Part shown: piece by piece, positions 1 through 9,258 of the stretch
How positions within the stretch are numbered: the first letter of the stretch is position 1
Layout of the letters: the number at the start of each line of letters is the position of its first letter
DNA from: Spirochaetales bacterium
GTDB taxonomy: Bacteria; Spirochaetota; Spirochaetia; SZUA-6; RPPD01
Length of the DNA stretch: 64,000 nucleotides
Assembly: GCA_016930675.1 (NCBI GenBank)
Contig: JAFGGG010000044.1
Coordinates: 30,557 to 94,556 of the forward strand
Reading direction: 5' to 3'
Position numbers and translations under genes: made by a program
Notes under the pieces: model-generated
Databases searched by the model: none
What the model saw: the letters and a program-made list of their open reading frames with translations, nothing else
What the model was told of the DNA's origin: nothing

Positions 1-2
1 TC

Positions 3-1349
3 TCACGCCTTCTTTGCCTGTCCGGAAATAATATCCAGCAGCTTCTGATACCCGTAATGGGCCATGAGATGATCCAGCATAACCAGCGCAGTATAGTTTT
101 CCGCCACAGGCCATATTCGTGCCACAATAGTAGGATCACGCCGGGTAATGGCTTCAAGCTGTTTATTTTCCAAAGTGTATTTATCGATTGTATGCTGTGC
201 CTTGGCAATCGTGGGAGTGGGTTTCACAGCCAAGCGCGCTATAATCTCCTGACCCGTAGCAAGTCCTCCGGTAATTCCGCCGGCATTATTACTGTCAAAA
301 ATTACTTTGCCCTTTTCCGTATGCATCCGATCGTTAACTTCATAACCGGTCATATCCTTAACGGCGAACCCCGCGCCGACTTCGACGGCTTTGACGGCTC
401 CTATGCCCAGCATGCGGCCCAGCTCCGCGTCAAGCTTGTCAAAAACCGGTTCGCCCAGACCCGCGGGCACACCCAGCACTTTGATTTCAACAATACCGCC
501 GCTGGAATCTCCGTCTGCCGATACCTTAAGCACCGCATCTACCATGGCCTTGGCAGCATCAAGATCAGGGCAGTTGAGTATGGGATTGATATCATATTTT
601 TCCGAGATCAACTCAGGTTTGAACTCGGGTGCTTTTGCTCTGATTTGATCGATTTCCTTTTCAATCTCGGCGAAGATACGCATTTTTTCCAGAAAACGCA
701 TATCTTCATGAATGCGTTTTTTATCGTATACTTCAATATAGAACGGATCGTAATCGCGGCGCATTTTCTTAAAAGAATTACAGCGTTTTAAGGCAATCGC
801 GCTGTCCACCTGACCGGCTTTCACACCCGCGGCTTCTTTTACATACGAAAACACCTCAATACCGCACAGCTTTAAGATCTTTTTTGCTACGTACCCCGCC
901 GCCACAATAGTGTTTGTATATCTCCCGCTGAATATACCGGCACCGATCGCGTCGTCAGCCGGACCGTATTTCATGAATGACGCGTACGAAGCGTGACCCG
1001 GCCGCGGTGTTCTGTTGGTGTCCTGATACTGCTTGATATGAATAAAATGCCTGTCCAGATTCGGTATCAAAATCACCAGCGGAGTTCCGTTTGTATGATT
1101 CTTGTTACCCGCGTTCTCAACCGTATCGGCCGCGTTCACCCCGCAATAGATAACCGGCAGATCCGGTTCCTTGCGCGGAGAAGAAAGTTCATCGGCCCCC
1201 GGTTTTCTCAATAAAAGATCACCGTAGATTTCCTGTTCCGTTATAAGCATACCCGCAGGCACACCCTGCAGTGTAGCGGATAAACCCTCCTGATACGAAC
1301 CGCCGGCAACGGTAACCTGGAAATTTCTTCCCAAATGACATCCGATCAT
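3..1349 (-). CDS. aroC: Chorismate synthase, long variant
   Basis: Converts 5-enolpyruvylshikimate-3-phosphate to chorismate, the last step of the shikimate pathway, using reduced FMN in the cytoplasm. Family signatures seen: an N-terminal GCHLGRNF-type motif, RPGHASYASFMKYG near residue 117, a GGITGG flavin/substrate loop near residue 357, and a C-terminal RRDPTIVARIWPVAEN block. The protein is 448 residues against about 360 for the family. The extra material lies mainly in the middle (about residues 180-260), which is lysine- and glutamate-rich. The stop codon is at the extreme left edge, so the gene is complete. An AAGGAG ribosome-binding site sits about 9 nt before the ATG. The family is confident; whether the insert matters is unknown. 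Confidence 0.88.
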   Translation of the reverse strand: MIGCHLGRNFQVTVAGGSYQEGLSATLQGVPAGMLITEQEIYGDLLLRKPGADELSSPRKEPDLPVIYCGVNAADTVENAGNKNHTNGTPLVILIPNLDRHFIHIKQYQDTNRTPRPGHASYASFMKYGPADDAIGAGIFSGRYTNTIVAAGYVAKKILKLCGIEVFSYVKEAAGVKAGQVDSAIALKRCNSFKKMRRDYDPFYIEVYDKKRIHEDMRFLEKMRIFAEIEKEIDQIRAKAPEFKPELISEKYDINPILNCPDLDAAKAMVDAVLKVSADGDSSGGIVEIKVLGVPAGLGEPVFDKLDAELGRMLGIGAVKAVEVGAGFAVKDMTGYEVNDRMHTEKGKVIFDSNNAGGITGGLATGQEIIARLAVKPTPTIAKAQHTIDKYTLENKQLEAITRRDPTIVARIWPVAENYTALVMLDHLMAHYGYQKLLDIISGQAKKA

Positions 1350-1403
1350 GTGTTGATACTCCTTATCATAGAATTACGGTTTACCGCAAAAAAAAATATT
1401 ATT

Positions 1404-1431
1404 ATAATAGCACAACCTACTTTTATGCCAA
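1404..1431 (-). promoter_or_regulatory. Candidate sigma70-type promoter for aroC
   Basis: On the minus strand TTGGCA (1431-1426) and TATTAT (1409-1404) are spaced by 16 nt, about 55 nt before the aroC start. A short GCGGT/ACCGT hairpin lies in the leader. Assigned by eye only. Confidence 0.4.
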
Positions 1432-1449
1432 AAAAATGTCAAGTGCACC

Positions 1450-2793
1450 TTACCTTTTTCTTATCCATATACCACCACCATATGTGGTGGCTTTTTTTGA
1501 AGCAAACCGCCAAAAGAGTAACTTCACTAAGTTCTTAAGTGTTATGGGGGGACGTTTTTTTTCATCAACCTCCCGCTCTTTTTTAAATATATATGAAGAC
1601 ACGATCTTTAAAACCGCCTTTACGGCTTTGCGGTCCAGGTTTTTTGGGGTATCCTCAGGAGTATGATAAACAACCTTTTTTTGAAAGAAATCCGTGCGCA
1701 TGGCCACGAGCGATGTGGCGTGCACACCGATACGAGCCATTTCAGCGGCATCAGTGCCTCCCATCCCCAAAATCAACCTGAACAGACGAGCATTATACCC
1801 CTCGTTATTGGCAACTTCCACACATTCCTTGGCCATTTTTTTGGAAAGCCTAACCGTACCGTTAATATCCCAGGTGAGAAACTTTATCTGGTTCACGTCA
1901 AATATCGAGTCCACGTTTAAATTATATGTGGGTATTCTTTGCAACTCCTTTTTATAGGTTCGGGTATAGATTTTGGAGCCCCTCACTCCCGATTCTTCCG
2001 CGTCAAAACTGATAAACCTTAAGCGGGTATGGTTAAGCCTGAGTTTACTGGATTTTTTTAACCTGGAAAAAATTTCGGCCAGGGTTACCAGCATACAGGA
2101 AGAAATCAAATTGTCGCCCGCACCTTCGGTAACCTCGGAACTTAAGAAGAAAAAAAGCGGGATATAAAAGACAGCGCCGATCGGAACCAGGTAATGTAAT
2201 ATTTCGGCAAAACCGGGAACACGTCCGCTCATAATGTGAACCGCCACGATAAAGGTTAAAGCGGCCGCCGCCATTACACCTGTAATAACAGCACAGCTGA
2301 TAGTGACAACATAGAGCTGGCCGTTAAACGCAAGCAGACGGAAAATACGGGCGCTGTCGTGATGTCCGCTTATGATTATCTGCTGCTTAACCTCGTCTAC
2401 CGGCTCGATTGCGCCGATCACATTAATGCCTTCGGCTTTTGTATAAAGCGGATCAAGAAAGCGCTTGTAAAACACAAATTGTATGGCAAATACAAACACC
2501 AGCAGTATAAATCCTATCCAGGCCGCATAAAAAACATTAAAAAGCAATAAAAAGGTTGAAAGAATATAAAGAATGGGTACCAGTTCCAGATGCCCGAAAA
2601 ACGCTCGGGGATGAAAGTGAAATCTATGAAAGTGAACCGTATCACAGTATTTTCCCAACTCCGCATGAATAATTTTAGCCGACTCCTTACAGGCATCACT
2701 TCCCGCCAGGCGGGGGCCGCATGTATCGATGATATCCTGAGTAAGGCGGATGCTTTTATTCACATGTTCCGCGTTTATGGAAAACTTTTTCAT
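1450..2793 (-). CDS. M28-family metallopeptidase with inserted membrane segments
   Basis: Zinc-dependent exopeptidase of the M28 fold. The expected metal and catalytic residues are present in order: H144 in GHHDSARI, D227 in GAGDNL, E266/E267 in DAEESG, D295 in NVDSI and H377 in YHTPEDT. Hydrophobic segments at about residues 72-110 and, unusually, about 161-218 lie before and between the metal ligands, so this is probably a membrane-anchored peptidase with a transmembrane hairpin inserted in the catalytic fold. The last 15 or so codons run through a palindromic repeat (1469-1498), so the C-terminal tail may be captured repeat sequence. Substrate unknown. It sits directly upstream of aroC on the same strand and is divergent from the MoxR operon. 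Confidence 0.8.
   Translation of the reverse strand: MKKFSINAEHVNKSIRLTQDIIDTCGPRLAGSDACKESAKIIHAELGKYCDTVHFHRFHFHPRAFFGHLELVPILYILSTFLLLFNVFYAAWIGFILLVFVFAIQFVFYKRFLDPLYTKAEGINVIGAIEPVDEVKQQIIISGHHDSARIFRLLAFNGQLYVVTISCAVITGVMAAAALTFIVAVHIMSGRVPGFAEILHYLVPIGAVFYIPLFFFLSSEVTEGAGDNLISSCMLVTLAEIFSRLKKSSKLRLNHTRLRFISFDAEESGVRGSKIYTRTYKKELQRIPTYNLNVDSIFDVNQIKFLTWDINGTVRLSKKMAKECVEVANNEGYNARLFRLILGMGGTDAAEMARIGVHATSLVAMRTDFFQKKVVYHTPEDTPKNLDRKAVKAVLKIVSSYIFKKEREVDEKKRPPITLKNLVKLLFWRFASKKATTYGGGIWIRKR
1469..1498. repeat. Palindromic repeat ending in a T-run
   Basis: CCACCA and TGGTGG (1472-1477, 1485-1490) flank CATATG, followed by seven T on the plus strand. This has the shape of a plus-strand terminator, but it lies inside the 3' end of the M28 gene and no plus-strand gene precedes it. 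Similar elements occur at 24392-24414 and 29443-29471. Confidence 0.5.
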
Positions 2794-2844
2794 AATTATC
2801 GTATAATATATGTTAGGTAATATATTTTTTCAAGTTACCCTTGA

Positions 2845-2873
2845 TTGATAAAAAACAGATAACATAGTATGTT
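2845..2873 (+). promoter_or_regulatory. Candidate promoter of the moxR operon
   Basis: TTGATA (2845-2850), 17 nt, TATGTT (2868-2873). The -10 overlaps a small palindrome, AACATA-G-TATGTT. The moxR ATG is at 2882, so the leader would be very short, and no clear Shine-Dalgarno sequence is present. Confidence 0.35.
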
Positions 2874-2881
2874 CTTAGCAT

Positions 2882-3904
2882 ATGCAAAACCACGGCGACA
2901 AACAGAAAAATAAAGCGCAGAAATCGCTTTCTATTAAATCCTCTCAGTTCAGCATGCACAGATCACTGATGCTGGAACTGATTAAAGCCTTGGAGCGGGT
3001 AATTCGCGGTAAACACCAGGTGCTGGAACATGTTGTAACAACACTTGTAGCCGGCGGCCATCTTCTGATTGAGGATGTTCCCGGTCTGGGCAAGACAACC
3101 TTGGCTAAAACCTTGGCCAGACTCATAAGCGGGAAAAAACAAAAGAAATCCATTGAGTTTAAGCGCATTCAATGCACTCCGGATCTGCTTCCTTATGATA
3201 TAACCGGAGTTGATATTTACGATCCTGATCACAAAACCTTTATTTTTAAACAGGGGCCGGTATTTGCCAATATCCTGCTGGTCGATGAAATAAACAGAAC
3301 AACACCAAAGGTACAGTCCGCTCTGCTTGAGGTGATGGCGGAAAACCAGGTAACCGTGGGTAATAAGACATATGCCATGGATAAACTTTTTTTTGTTATC
3401 GCCACCCAGAATCCATTGGAGCTGGAAGGAACCTACCCTTTGCCTGTGGCCCAGATCGACCGCTTTTTTATGAAAATCACGATCGGTTATCCCGACGAGG
3501 ACATTGAAATCGGCATAGTACACGATGATCCGGCTCATAAAATAATGCCCGGCGTACATCCGGTATGCGGCAGCGATGAGCTTTTAAGGGCACGTGAGTT
3601 CTGCGAAAAAATCGAATGTGATGAAAGGCTGGTAAGGACCATTGTACGAATCATCGCGCTCACCCGCAAACACCGCGGTGTTGAACTGGGCGCTTCACCG
3701 CGCTGCAGTCTCATGCTTTTAAAAGCATGCCGGGTACGGGCTTTGCTTAAGAACAGAACATATGTGATCGACCAGGATATTATAGATCTCGCGCCTTTGG
3801 TAATCGGACACAGGCTTAAATTTAAAGATATACACATAAATCCGCATGAATTCTTAAGAGAGCTTGCCTTAGCTGAACTTAAAAAAATAAATTACCAGGA
3901 ATAA
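2882..3904 (+). CDS. MoxR-family AAA+ ATPase
   Basis: Chaperone-like AAA+ ATPase of the MoxR class, usually acting on VWA or DUF58 partners in envelope or stress functions. The Walker A segment DVPGLGKTT is at about residues 65-73 (K71) and Walker B LLVDEINR at about 132-139. The sensor segment ATQNP and the C-terminal lid follow, at normal length (340 residues). The first 25 residues are lysine-rich and lie outside the ATPase core, so translation could begin further in. It is the first gene of a four-gene operon with a DUF58 protein, a membrane transglutaminase and a TPR protein. That order is typical for MoxR systems and supports the call. Client unknown. Confidence 0.9.
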   Translation: MQNHGDKQKNKAQKSLSIKSSQFSMHRSLMLELIKALERVIRGKHQVLEHVVTTLVAGGHLLIEDVPGLGKTTLAKTLARLISGKKQKKSIEFKRIQCTPDLLPYDITGVDIYDPDHKTFIFKQGPVFANILLVDEINRTTPKVQSALLEVMAENQVTVGNKTYAMDKLFFVIATQNPLELEGTYPLPVAQIDRFFMKITIGYPDEDIEIGIVHDDPAHKIMPGVHPVCGSDELLRAREFCEKIECDERLVRTIVRIIALTRKHRGVELGASPRCSLMLLKACRVRALLKNRTYVIDQDIIDLAPLVIGHRLKFKDIHINPHEFLRELALAELKKINYQE

Positions 3905-3925
3905 ATACTATAAAAGAGAAACAAG

Positions 3926-5227
3926 GTGAAGGGTTTAAAATCATTAGCACGTAATATTTTCTGTTTTTCTATTCAGGGAACCGTGTTTTTTCTCTTTTCT
4001 GTTTTTGTCTTGGCGGCAGGAATCTTGAGAGTCGACCTGGCCGCCCTGCTGTGGGCGAGCGGCTTTTTTCTTGTTACCGGCTATACGTGGTTGGGAAACA
4101 ATCTGCTGCGTATAATAATCAAACGCTATCTGGCAAGACAGCCCGACTGTATAAACATAAAACTCCCGGATCACGGCATTTATCCGGGAGAGGATGCGCA
4201 GGCTTACCTTACACTGAAGCTGCCTTCATTTATGCTCCCCGGATTTCTTACCCGTTTTTCATTAAAAATGGTATGGCAGGATTATGCTTCCTGTAACATA
4301 GAAACCATGCTGTCCGCCGGGGAAACTTCCCGGATTATTACCTTTGCCGCCTCCCTGCGGGGGGAATATAATACCGGGGCCTGTTACATCCTGATCAAGG
4401 ATTACCTGGGTTTAACAAAATCCGTGATAAACCTGCCCCTTAAAGTACAGCTCAATGTCTATCCCGTGTTGATTTCCTCTTCACACACGCCGCTTAAACT
4501 TGAAGTTTCAGGAGCCGATATCGAATACTCACCCAGAAAAAAAACAAGCGAGGAGCTGTTGGAAATAAGAAAGTACTATCCGGGTGATGATGTACGTAAA
4601 ATTAACTGGAAGGCGTATGCCCGTTTAAGCGAGCTCTTTTTACGCATTGGGGAAGAGACAACGCTGCCGGAAGCCAAACTGCTTTTTATAATCGATCCCA
4701 CCCATTCACCGTTTGTTCCGGACGCAGTCCGGAACGCTTATCTAGACATACTGGTTGAACATGCCGGATCGTTGCTGCTTTCTCTGCTTAACCGGGGAGT
4801 GGACATATGGCTGTTGGTCCCGGGTTATAAAAAGGCGGAAGCCTTGAGTGCTGAAAAACGAGAGCTTCTGCTTAACCGGCTGTCGCGCATCCGGTGGCAG
4901 AAGACGTACCACACAATACCTTTGCCACCGTATAAAAACCTGTATGCGTTTGTTTTTTCCTCTCCCGGTTCTCTGGGATTGGAGCCTCTGGTAAGACAGT
5001 TAAAAAAAACAGGATTAAAGCTAAGCTTGTTTTTCCCTTCCTGGCAGCAGGCCCAGCCCGCTGTGCCCGAACTCACTCTCAAGCATCTCCTGTTCTTAAG
5101 CGATCGAAGCAAACACAGGCAGCTTTCGGTAAATTTTGATCAGGACTGGTTCTTTAAATTATACCGTACTGAAGCGGGAAAATTCCGCGGCGCGCCTTGG
5201 AGAATAAATCATGTCTACCAGGTATAA
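3926..5227 (+). CDS. DUF58 domain protein (MoxR partner)
   Basis: A 433-residue protein with two N-terminal hydrophobic segments (about 12-55), a beta-rich middle region and the DUF58 core. The core shows the ELLEIRKYYPGDDVRKINWK block around residue 215, followed by a VWA-like fold beginning LLFIIDPTHSP. DUF58 proteins are regular partners of MoxR ATPases. Translation starts at GTG (3926), 21 nt after the moxR stop. The 3' end overlaps the transglutaminase gene by 17 nt, indicating one transcript and probable translational coupling. Molecular role unknown; family assignment firm. Confidence 0.85.
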   Translation: MKGLKSLARNIFCFSIQGTVFFLFSVFVLAAGILRVDLAALLWASGFFLVTGYTWLGNNLLRIIIKRYLARQPDCINIKLPDHGIYPGEDAQAYLTLKLPSFMLPGFLTRFSLKMVWQDYASCNIETMLSAGETSRIITFAASLRGEYNTGACYILIKDYLGLTKSVINLPLKVQLNVYPVLISSSHTPLKLEVSGADIEYSPRKKTSEELLEIRKYYPGDDVRKINWKAYARLSELFLRIGEETTLPEAKLLFIIDPTHSPFVPDAVRNAYLDILVEHAGSLLLSLLNRGVDIWLLVPGYKKAEALSAEKRELLLNRLSRIRWQKTYHTIPLPPYKNLYAFVFSSPGSLGLEPLVRQLKKTGLKLSLFFPSWQQAQPAVPELTLKHLLFLSDRSKHRQLSVNFDQDWFFKLYRTEAGKFRGAPWRINHVYQV

Positions 5228-7442
5228 GACACAAAACAGCATTCTGCTTTTTATACTCCGCAACGCCGCGCTTTACTTTCTCATGCTCAACGCATTTCTA
5301 CACGTAAGCGACATCTTAAATCCTCTCTACCTGTCTGTTGCTTTTGTGCTTACGGCGCTCACAGCCGTGTTTTTGGAAAATCTCAAACTACGCTTTTGGA
5401 CAGCTTCAATAATCGCGCTTGTTCTGCCTTTTTTTTTAAGAATGCTCGCCTTTTTTATGTTTTACGGAATTCAAGCTCTGATCCCCGGGCATGAAACGGA
5501 CCTGTTATTTTTATTTTTTGATAAAGATTTTTTTCCCTTTTTAGCAGTATACGCCGTTGTATGGCTTTTTAATTTTTTAGCCCGCCGCTATTCACACTTT
5601 GTCCCGATTGAGGTTCTGCTTAACACCGTATTCCTCATTTTCATCTTTTGGAACCAGGCATTCTACCATATAAGTCTGTATCCGCATCCTTCCTATTTTG
5701 CTTTAGCCCTTCTGGTGTTTGTACTTTGTGAAATATTTGTACTGCTGACGGCCGGTTTTATCAAGGAAAGGACGCAAGGCGGCGGTAAAAAACTGCTTGT
5801 GACTCTTGGTTACTGTGCTTTACTTGTGATTCCGCTGTTTATTGTTTTTTACCTCGTGCTGCAGGACTATCACGAGCAGTCCGCAAAAGGCTTTAGCGGC
5901 CTCATGAAACCGACATTATTCCAGTTTGATCTTTCACCGTATGTACAGCTGCAAAGTGAAATAGAACTTTCCGACGATCTGGTGCTGCTTATGCGCACCG
6001 ACGGTTCCAAACAAAAGTATCTTTTACGCCGCTATATCCTTTCCGCATATGATCCAAAGCGAGGTTTCTTTCGTGAAGAGAAACCGCCGCAAGAAGAGCA
6101 GAATGTATTTTTACCGGACTATGCCTTTGATTTCCCCGATCCGGGTTTTAAAGCGCGCACAAGACAGCTTCAGGAGTATTATCTTGTAAATTTCGATACG
6201 TCTGCGCTGATTGCGCTTAACTATCCGGTTACATCAATTCCGTATAAAAACTGGCAGGGTTCTTCATTTACCCGCGTATACCGTGTAATTTCAAAAGTAT
6301 GGGATAAATATGATATCCCACTACATCCCGGAACCCTTAGCCTCTGGAACTCCCTGATACGCCGCTTTACCTACAGCAGCCTCCAGCGTATTCGCCGGGC
6401 TGAAATGGATAAAGAACAGCTGGATCATTATACGGAGTATGGGCAAGATGAACAAATCCAGGATTTGGCGCGAACACTTACAGATAATACGGAAGGGTAT
6501 TATGAAAAAGTCATCACAATCTATGAGTATTTAAAGCACAACTACTATTACTCCCTCAAGCCGGGCATCTCTTCAGGAGAGAACCAGCTGCACCATTTCT
6601 TATTCCAGGTAAAAAAGGGTTACTGCTCCTACTTTGCTTTTGCCATGGCACTCCTCTGCCGCAGTATCGATATACCCGCGCGCGTTGTCGTTGGTTTTTA
6701 TGTGGGACCGTATAGTGAAGTACCTCAATTTTATCATTCGGGAGAGCTGCTCAACTTTTATGAGGTGAGGGCATATCAGGCACATGCATGGGTAGAGGTC
6801 TATTTTAATCAGTTCGGCTGGATTGAGTTCGATCCCACGTCCACCACCCTTGCTCCCGGGGAGGACTTTGATATTTTCCTCGGACGGACGGGCGACGAAG
6901 CCGATCTTAGAAGGTTAATCGAAGAGATACTTAAAAACCAGAAAAATCTGAGCGAGAGTACAACTAAGCGGACGGAGGATGAAACCAACCTTGAGCGCTT
7001 AGGCAAAACCTTTTTACGGGGTATAAAAATTATCTTCTCTTACTGGTATTTCTTCTTTCCTGCGGTATATATAATTATTGTGCTCCTGTTTAAATACTTT
7101 CCCTATATCTTATTTCTCATTATCAGAAAAAAAACCAAAAAGATAAAAAACCTCTACGCCTGGAGCGTGAATCTGGTTTACGGAAGGGCCTGGGTACGCG
7201 TGAAGGAGGAGTCCCTGCTTGAATACGCGAAGCGCCTGCAAAAGGAGAAAAAATTAAAGTTCCTCGGCTTCAGTGAGTATTATCTTAAAGCTGTTTTTAG
7301 TTCGGGCTTTAATGCCAAGGACTTTTCAAAAGCCAAAGCATGCTATAAAGAATTTATTACGTCCTACAGAAACCATACAAATATCCTGCTTCGCGTGCTG
7401 GCCATTCTCAATCCCCGTTTCCTATGGAGAAATAAATTATGA
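5211..7442 (+). CDS. Membrane transglutaminase-like protein (TgpA/DUF3488 type)
   Basis: A 743-residue protein: about six membrane segments in the first 220 residues, a large soluble domain, a transglutaminase-like core, one more membrane segment (about 615-635) and a basic C-terminal cytoplasmic region. The catalytic triad can be read: Cys in GYCSYFAFAM (about residue 470), His in AHAWVEVYF (about 527) and Asp in IEFDPTSTT (about 542). TgpA-type proteins typically sit with MoxR and DUF58 genes, as here, and the active site is expected outside the cytoplasmic membrane. It overlaps the DUF58 gene at its start and the TPR gene by four bases (ATGA) at its end. Substrate unknown. Confidence 0.87.
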   Translation: MSTRYKTQNSILLFILRNAALYFLMLNAFLHVSDILNPLYLSVAFVLTALTAVFLENLKLRFWTASIIALVLPFFLRMLAFFMFYGIQALIPGHETDLLFLFFDKDFFPFLAVYAVVWLFNFLARRYSHFVPIEVLLNTVFLIFIFWNQAFYHISLYPHPSYFALALLVFVLCEIFVLLTAGFIKERTQGGGKKLLVTLGYCALLVIPLFIVFYLVLQDYHEQSAKGFSGLMKPTLFQFDLSPYVQLQSEIELSDDLVLLMRTDGSKQKYLLRRYILSAYDPKRGFFREEKPPQEEQNVFLPDYAFDFPDPGFKARTRQLQEYYLVNFDTSALIALNYPVTSIPYKNWQGSSFTRVYRVISKVWDKYDIPLHPGTLSLWNSLIRRFTYSSLQRIRRAEMDKEQLDHYTEYGQDEQIQDLARTLTDNTEGYYEKVITIYEYLKHNYYYSLKPGISSGENQLHHFLFQVKKGYCSYFAFAMALLCRSIDIPARVVVGFYVGPYSEVPQFYHSGELLNFYEVRAYQAHAWVEVYFNQFGWIEFDPTSTTLAPGEDFDIFLGRTGDEADLRRLIEEILKNQKNLSESTTKRTEDETNLERLGKTFLRGIKIIFSYWYFFFPAVYIIIVLLFKYFPYILFLIIRKKTKKIKNLYAWSVNLVYGRAWVRVKEESLLEYAKRLQKEKKLKFLGFSEYYLKAVFSSGFNAKDFSKAKACYKEFITSYRNHTNILLRVLAILNPRFLWRNKL

Positions 7443-9247
7443 TTCATAACAAACAAAAATATTCGCTTATCATATCCGCCGCAGCAATGTGCTTATTGTT
7501 CGTTATATTAATTCCGGTATTATCCGATGAGCTTAAATCCGAAGACTGGTACTACAGGCAGACACAGGACGCACTGAGCGCCGAAAACTATACCCAAGCT
7601 TTATCATTATTGGAACAGGCAAAAGCCCTTTATCCGGATACCACGCTGTTCAACATTATGCTTGCCGATTTATATTACAGAAAAGAGCTGTACTCCAACG
7701 CGCTTACCGAGTATCAGGAAGCGGAAACCAAAATTCCCGCGGACACCTATATTTTAAATCAAATTGCTTTCTGCTACGGCCTTTTAAATCAGGAAGAAGA
7801 GGCCTTGACCTATTATGAAAAAGTCCTGGCATTGGATCCTGCGGATGTTGAAACCATCGACTGGATGGGCTGGGTTTATCAAAAGATATATCAACTGAAA
7901 AATGCAGAAGAGTTGTTGCTCAAAGCCATAGAGCGCTTTGGATTACAGGGGCGCTTGGCCGGCACACTGGCTTCCGTCTACGCCGACCTCTATGAATACG
8001 AAAAAGCAAAATATTATTACCAGGAAGCAATTAAGCTTTCATTGGCCGACAATGCGCCGGGCTCAGCAGCTATCTACTATTATAACCTCTCAATTATAGA
8101 GAAAATATTTTATAATTACGCGGCAGCTTTTACGGCCGCGCAAAACGCCATTGATCTGCAGGAGCGGGCATCGGGCAGACGGATGAAAGGAAGCCTCCTG
8201 CATATGCAGATGGACTTTCAGGGGGCGAAGCGTGAATATGAAAATGCGGCGTTCTATGACGACGCGCCGTATTCAAAAATCAACCTTGCCGAACTGGATA
8301 AGGATTTCGGCAATCTTTTAACTGCCCGGGAGCGTATAACCGCTATTCTGGACCAGAGAGACTTGTCCTGGATGCTCTATTACAGTACCAATACGAATGA
8401 GTATTATGAAAGACTATATAAACTTGCCGCGGAAATTTATACGGGGCTGGCCCAGCTGGAATGGCACACACCACGGGCAGGCCTTATCGAGGAGGTGGGA
8501 GGAATAATTCAATCCATTATTTACCGCATCCAGGCCTGGTATTACAAAGAAAAGTATAAACTGGCTGCAATCAATACAGGCAGGGCATATCTTGAAGCCG
8601 ACAATCATCTAAACGGATACCTGGAATTAATGGAGGCCAATACGGACTACAAGGATGTGGCATTAAAATACTGCCTGCGGGCAAAAAATATTGAAACCCT
8701 GCTTATCCCCAAAGCCATACCGTCTTATACATTGTTGCAGGGCCTGATTTTGTCATCTCCCGATCTGCTTGAACAGGCACTCACGCTTTTGGACAGTTAC
8801 TGGCAAAAGGATAAAATCTGTCATGGTTTACAAAATCTTATTCCCTTTTTGGAGCAGCAGGGAAAAATCAAGAAACGGCGTCTGGCACTCAACCGTCTTT
8901 ACGGAATTAATCCCGGCGGTCTTATTCAATACGGATTGGGACTTCCCGTAGAACTTTTTCTGGAAATCGATGACAGTTCAATAGAAAAGCAGGCCCGAGC
9001 GCATTTCATCAACATGCTGAAAAAAGCGGGTTCCGAACTGGCAAAGGATGACGAGAACACAGGTTTTCAGTACCAGCTTTACATAAAATGGGATATAAAC
9101 CGGCAGTTTTCCTTTCAGCTGATTGATAAAGCCACCAACAAGCTTGTACGCAGCGGAATACTGACAAGCAAACAAGATTCACTCCAAGCTCAGTGCGCGG
9201 ATCTTTCGCGCCGTATGCTGTTTGAATATATCTACCGCGAAAAATAA
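7439..9247 (+). CDS. TPR-repeat protein, last gene of the MoxR operon
   Basis: A 602-residue protein with an N-terminal signal or anchor segment (about residues 10-29) followed by several tetratricopeptide repeats, clearest at about 35-230 where A-L-Y/A-P spacing recurs. The C-terminal third is not recognisable as a known family and ends in a small beta-rich segment. It is probably exported and anchored, acting as a protein-protein scaffold for the MoxR/DUF58/transglutaminase unit. The start codon overlaps the preceding stop (ATGA), which implies coupled translation. It converges with the PP2C phosphatase gene 12 nt away, and no obvious terminator hairpin separates them. Confidence 0.75.
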   Translation: MIHNKQKYSLIISAAAMCLLFVILIPVLSDELKSEDWYYRQTQDALSAENYTQALSLLEQAKALYPDTTLFNIMLADLYYRKELYSNALTEYQEAETKIPADTYILNQIAFCYGLLNQEEEALTYYEKVLALDPADVETIDWMGWVYQKIYQLKNAEELLLKAIERFGLQGRLAGTLASVYADLYEYEKAKYYYQEAIKLSLADNAPGSAAIYYYNLSIIEKIFYNYAAAFTAAQNAIDLQERASGRRMKGSLLHMQMDFQGAKREYENAAFYDDAPYSKINLAELDKDFGNLLTARERITAILDQRDLSWMLYYSTNTNEYYERLYKLAAEIYTGLAQLEWHTPRAGLIEEVGGIIQSIIYRIQAWYYKEKYKLAAINTGRAYLEADNHLNGYLELMEANTDYKDVALKYCLRAKNIETLLIPKAIPSYTLLQGLILSSPDLLEQALTLLDSYWQKDKICHGLQNLIPFLEQQGKIKKRRLALNRLYGINPGGLIQYGLGLPVELFLEIDDSSIEKQARAHFINMLKKAGSELAKDDENTGFQYQLYIKWDINRQFSFQLIDKATNKLVRSGILTSKQDSLQAQCADLSRRMLFEYIYREK

Positions 9248-9258
9248 TCCTTATGTTG

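Noticed and set aside
57..791. Long open frame on the plus strand opposite aroC
   Set aside because: It mirrors a well-conserved gene, has no family resemblance or ribosome-binding site, and is best explained by codon bias on the other strand.
2963..3559. Open frame antisense to moxR
   Set aside because: The encoded sequence resembles no protein, and the sense strand encodes a complete AAA+ ATPase.
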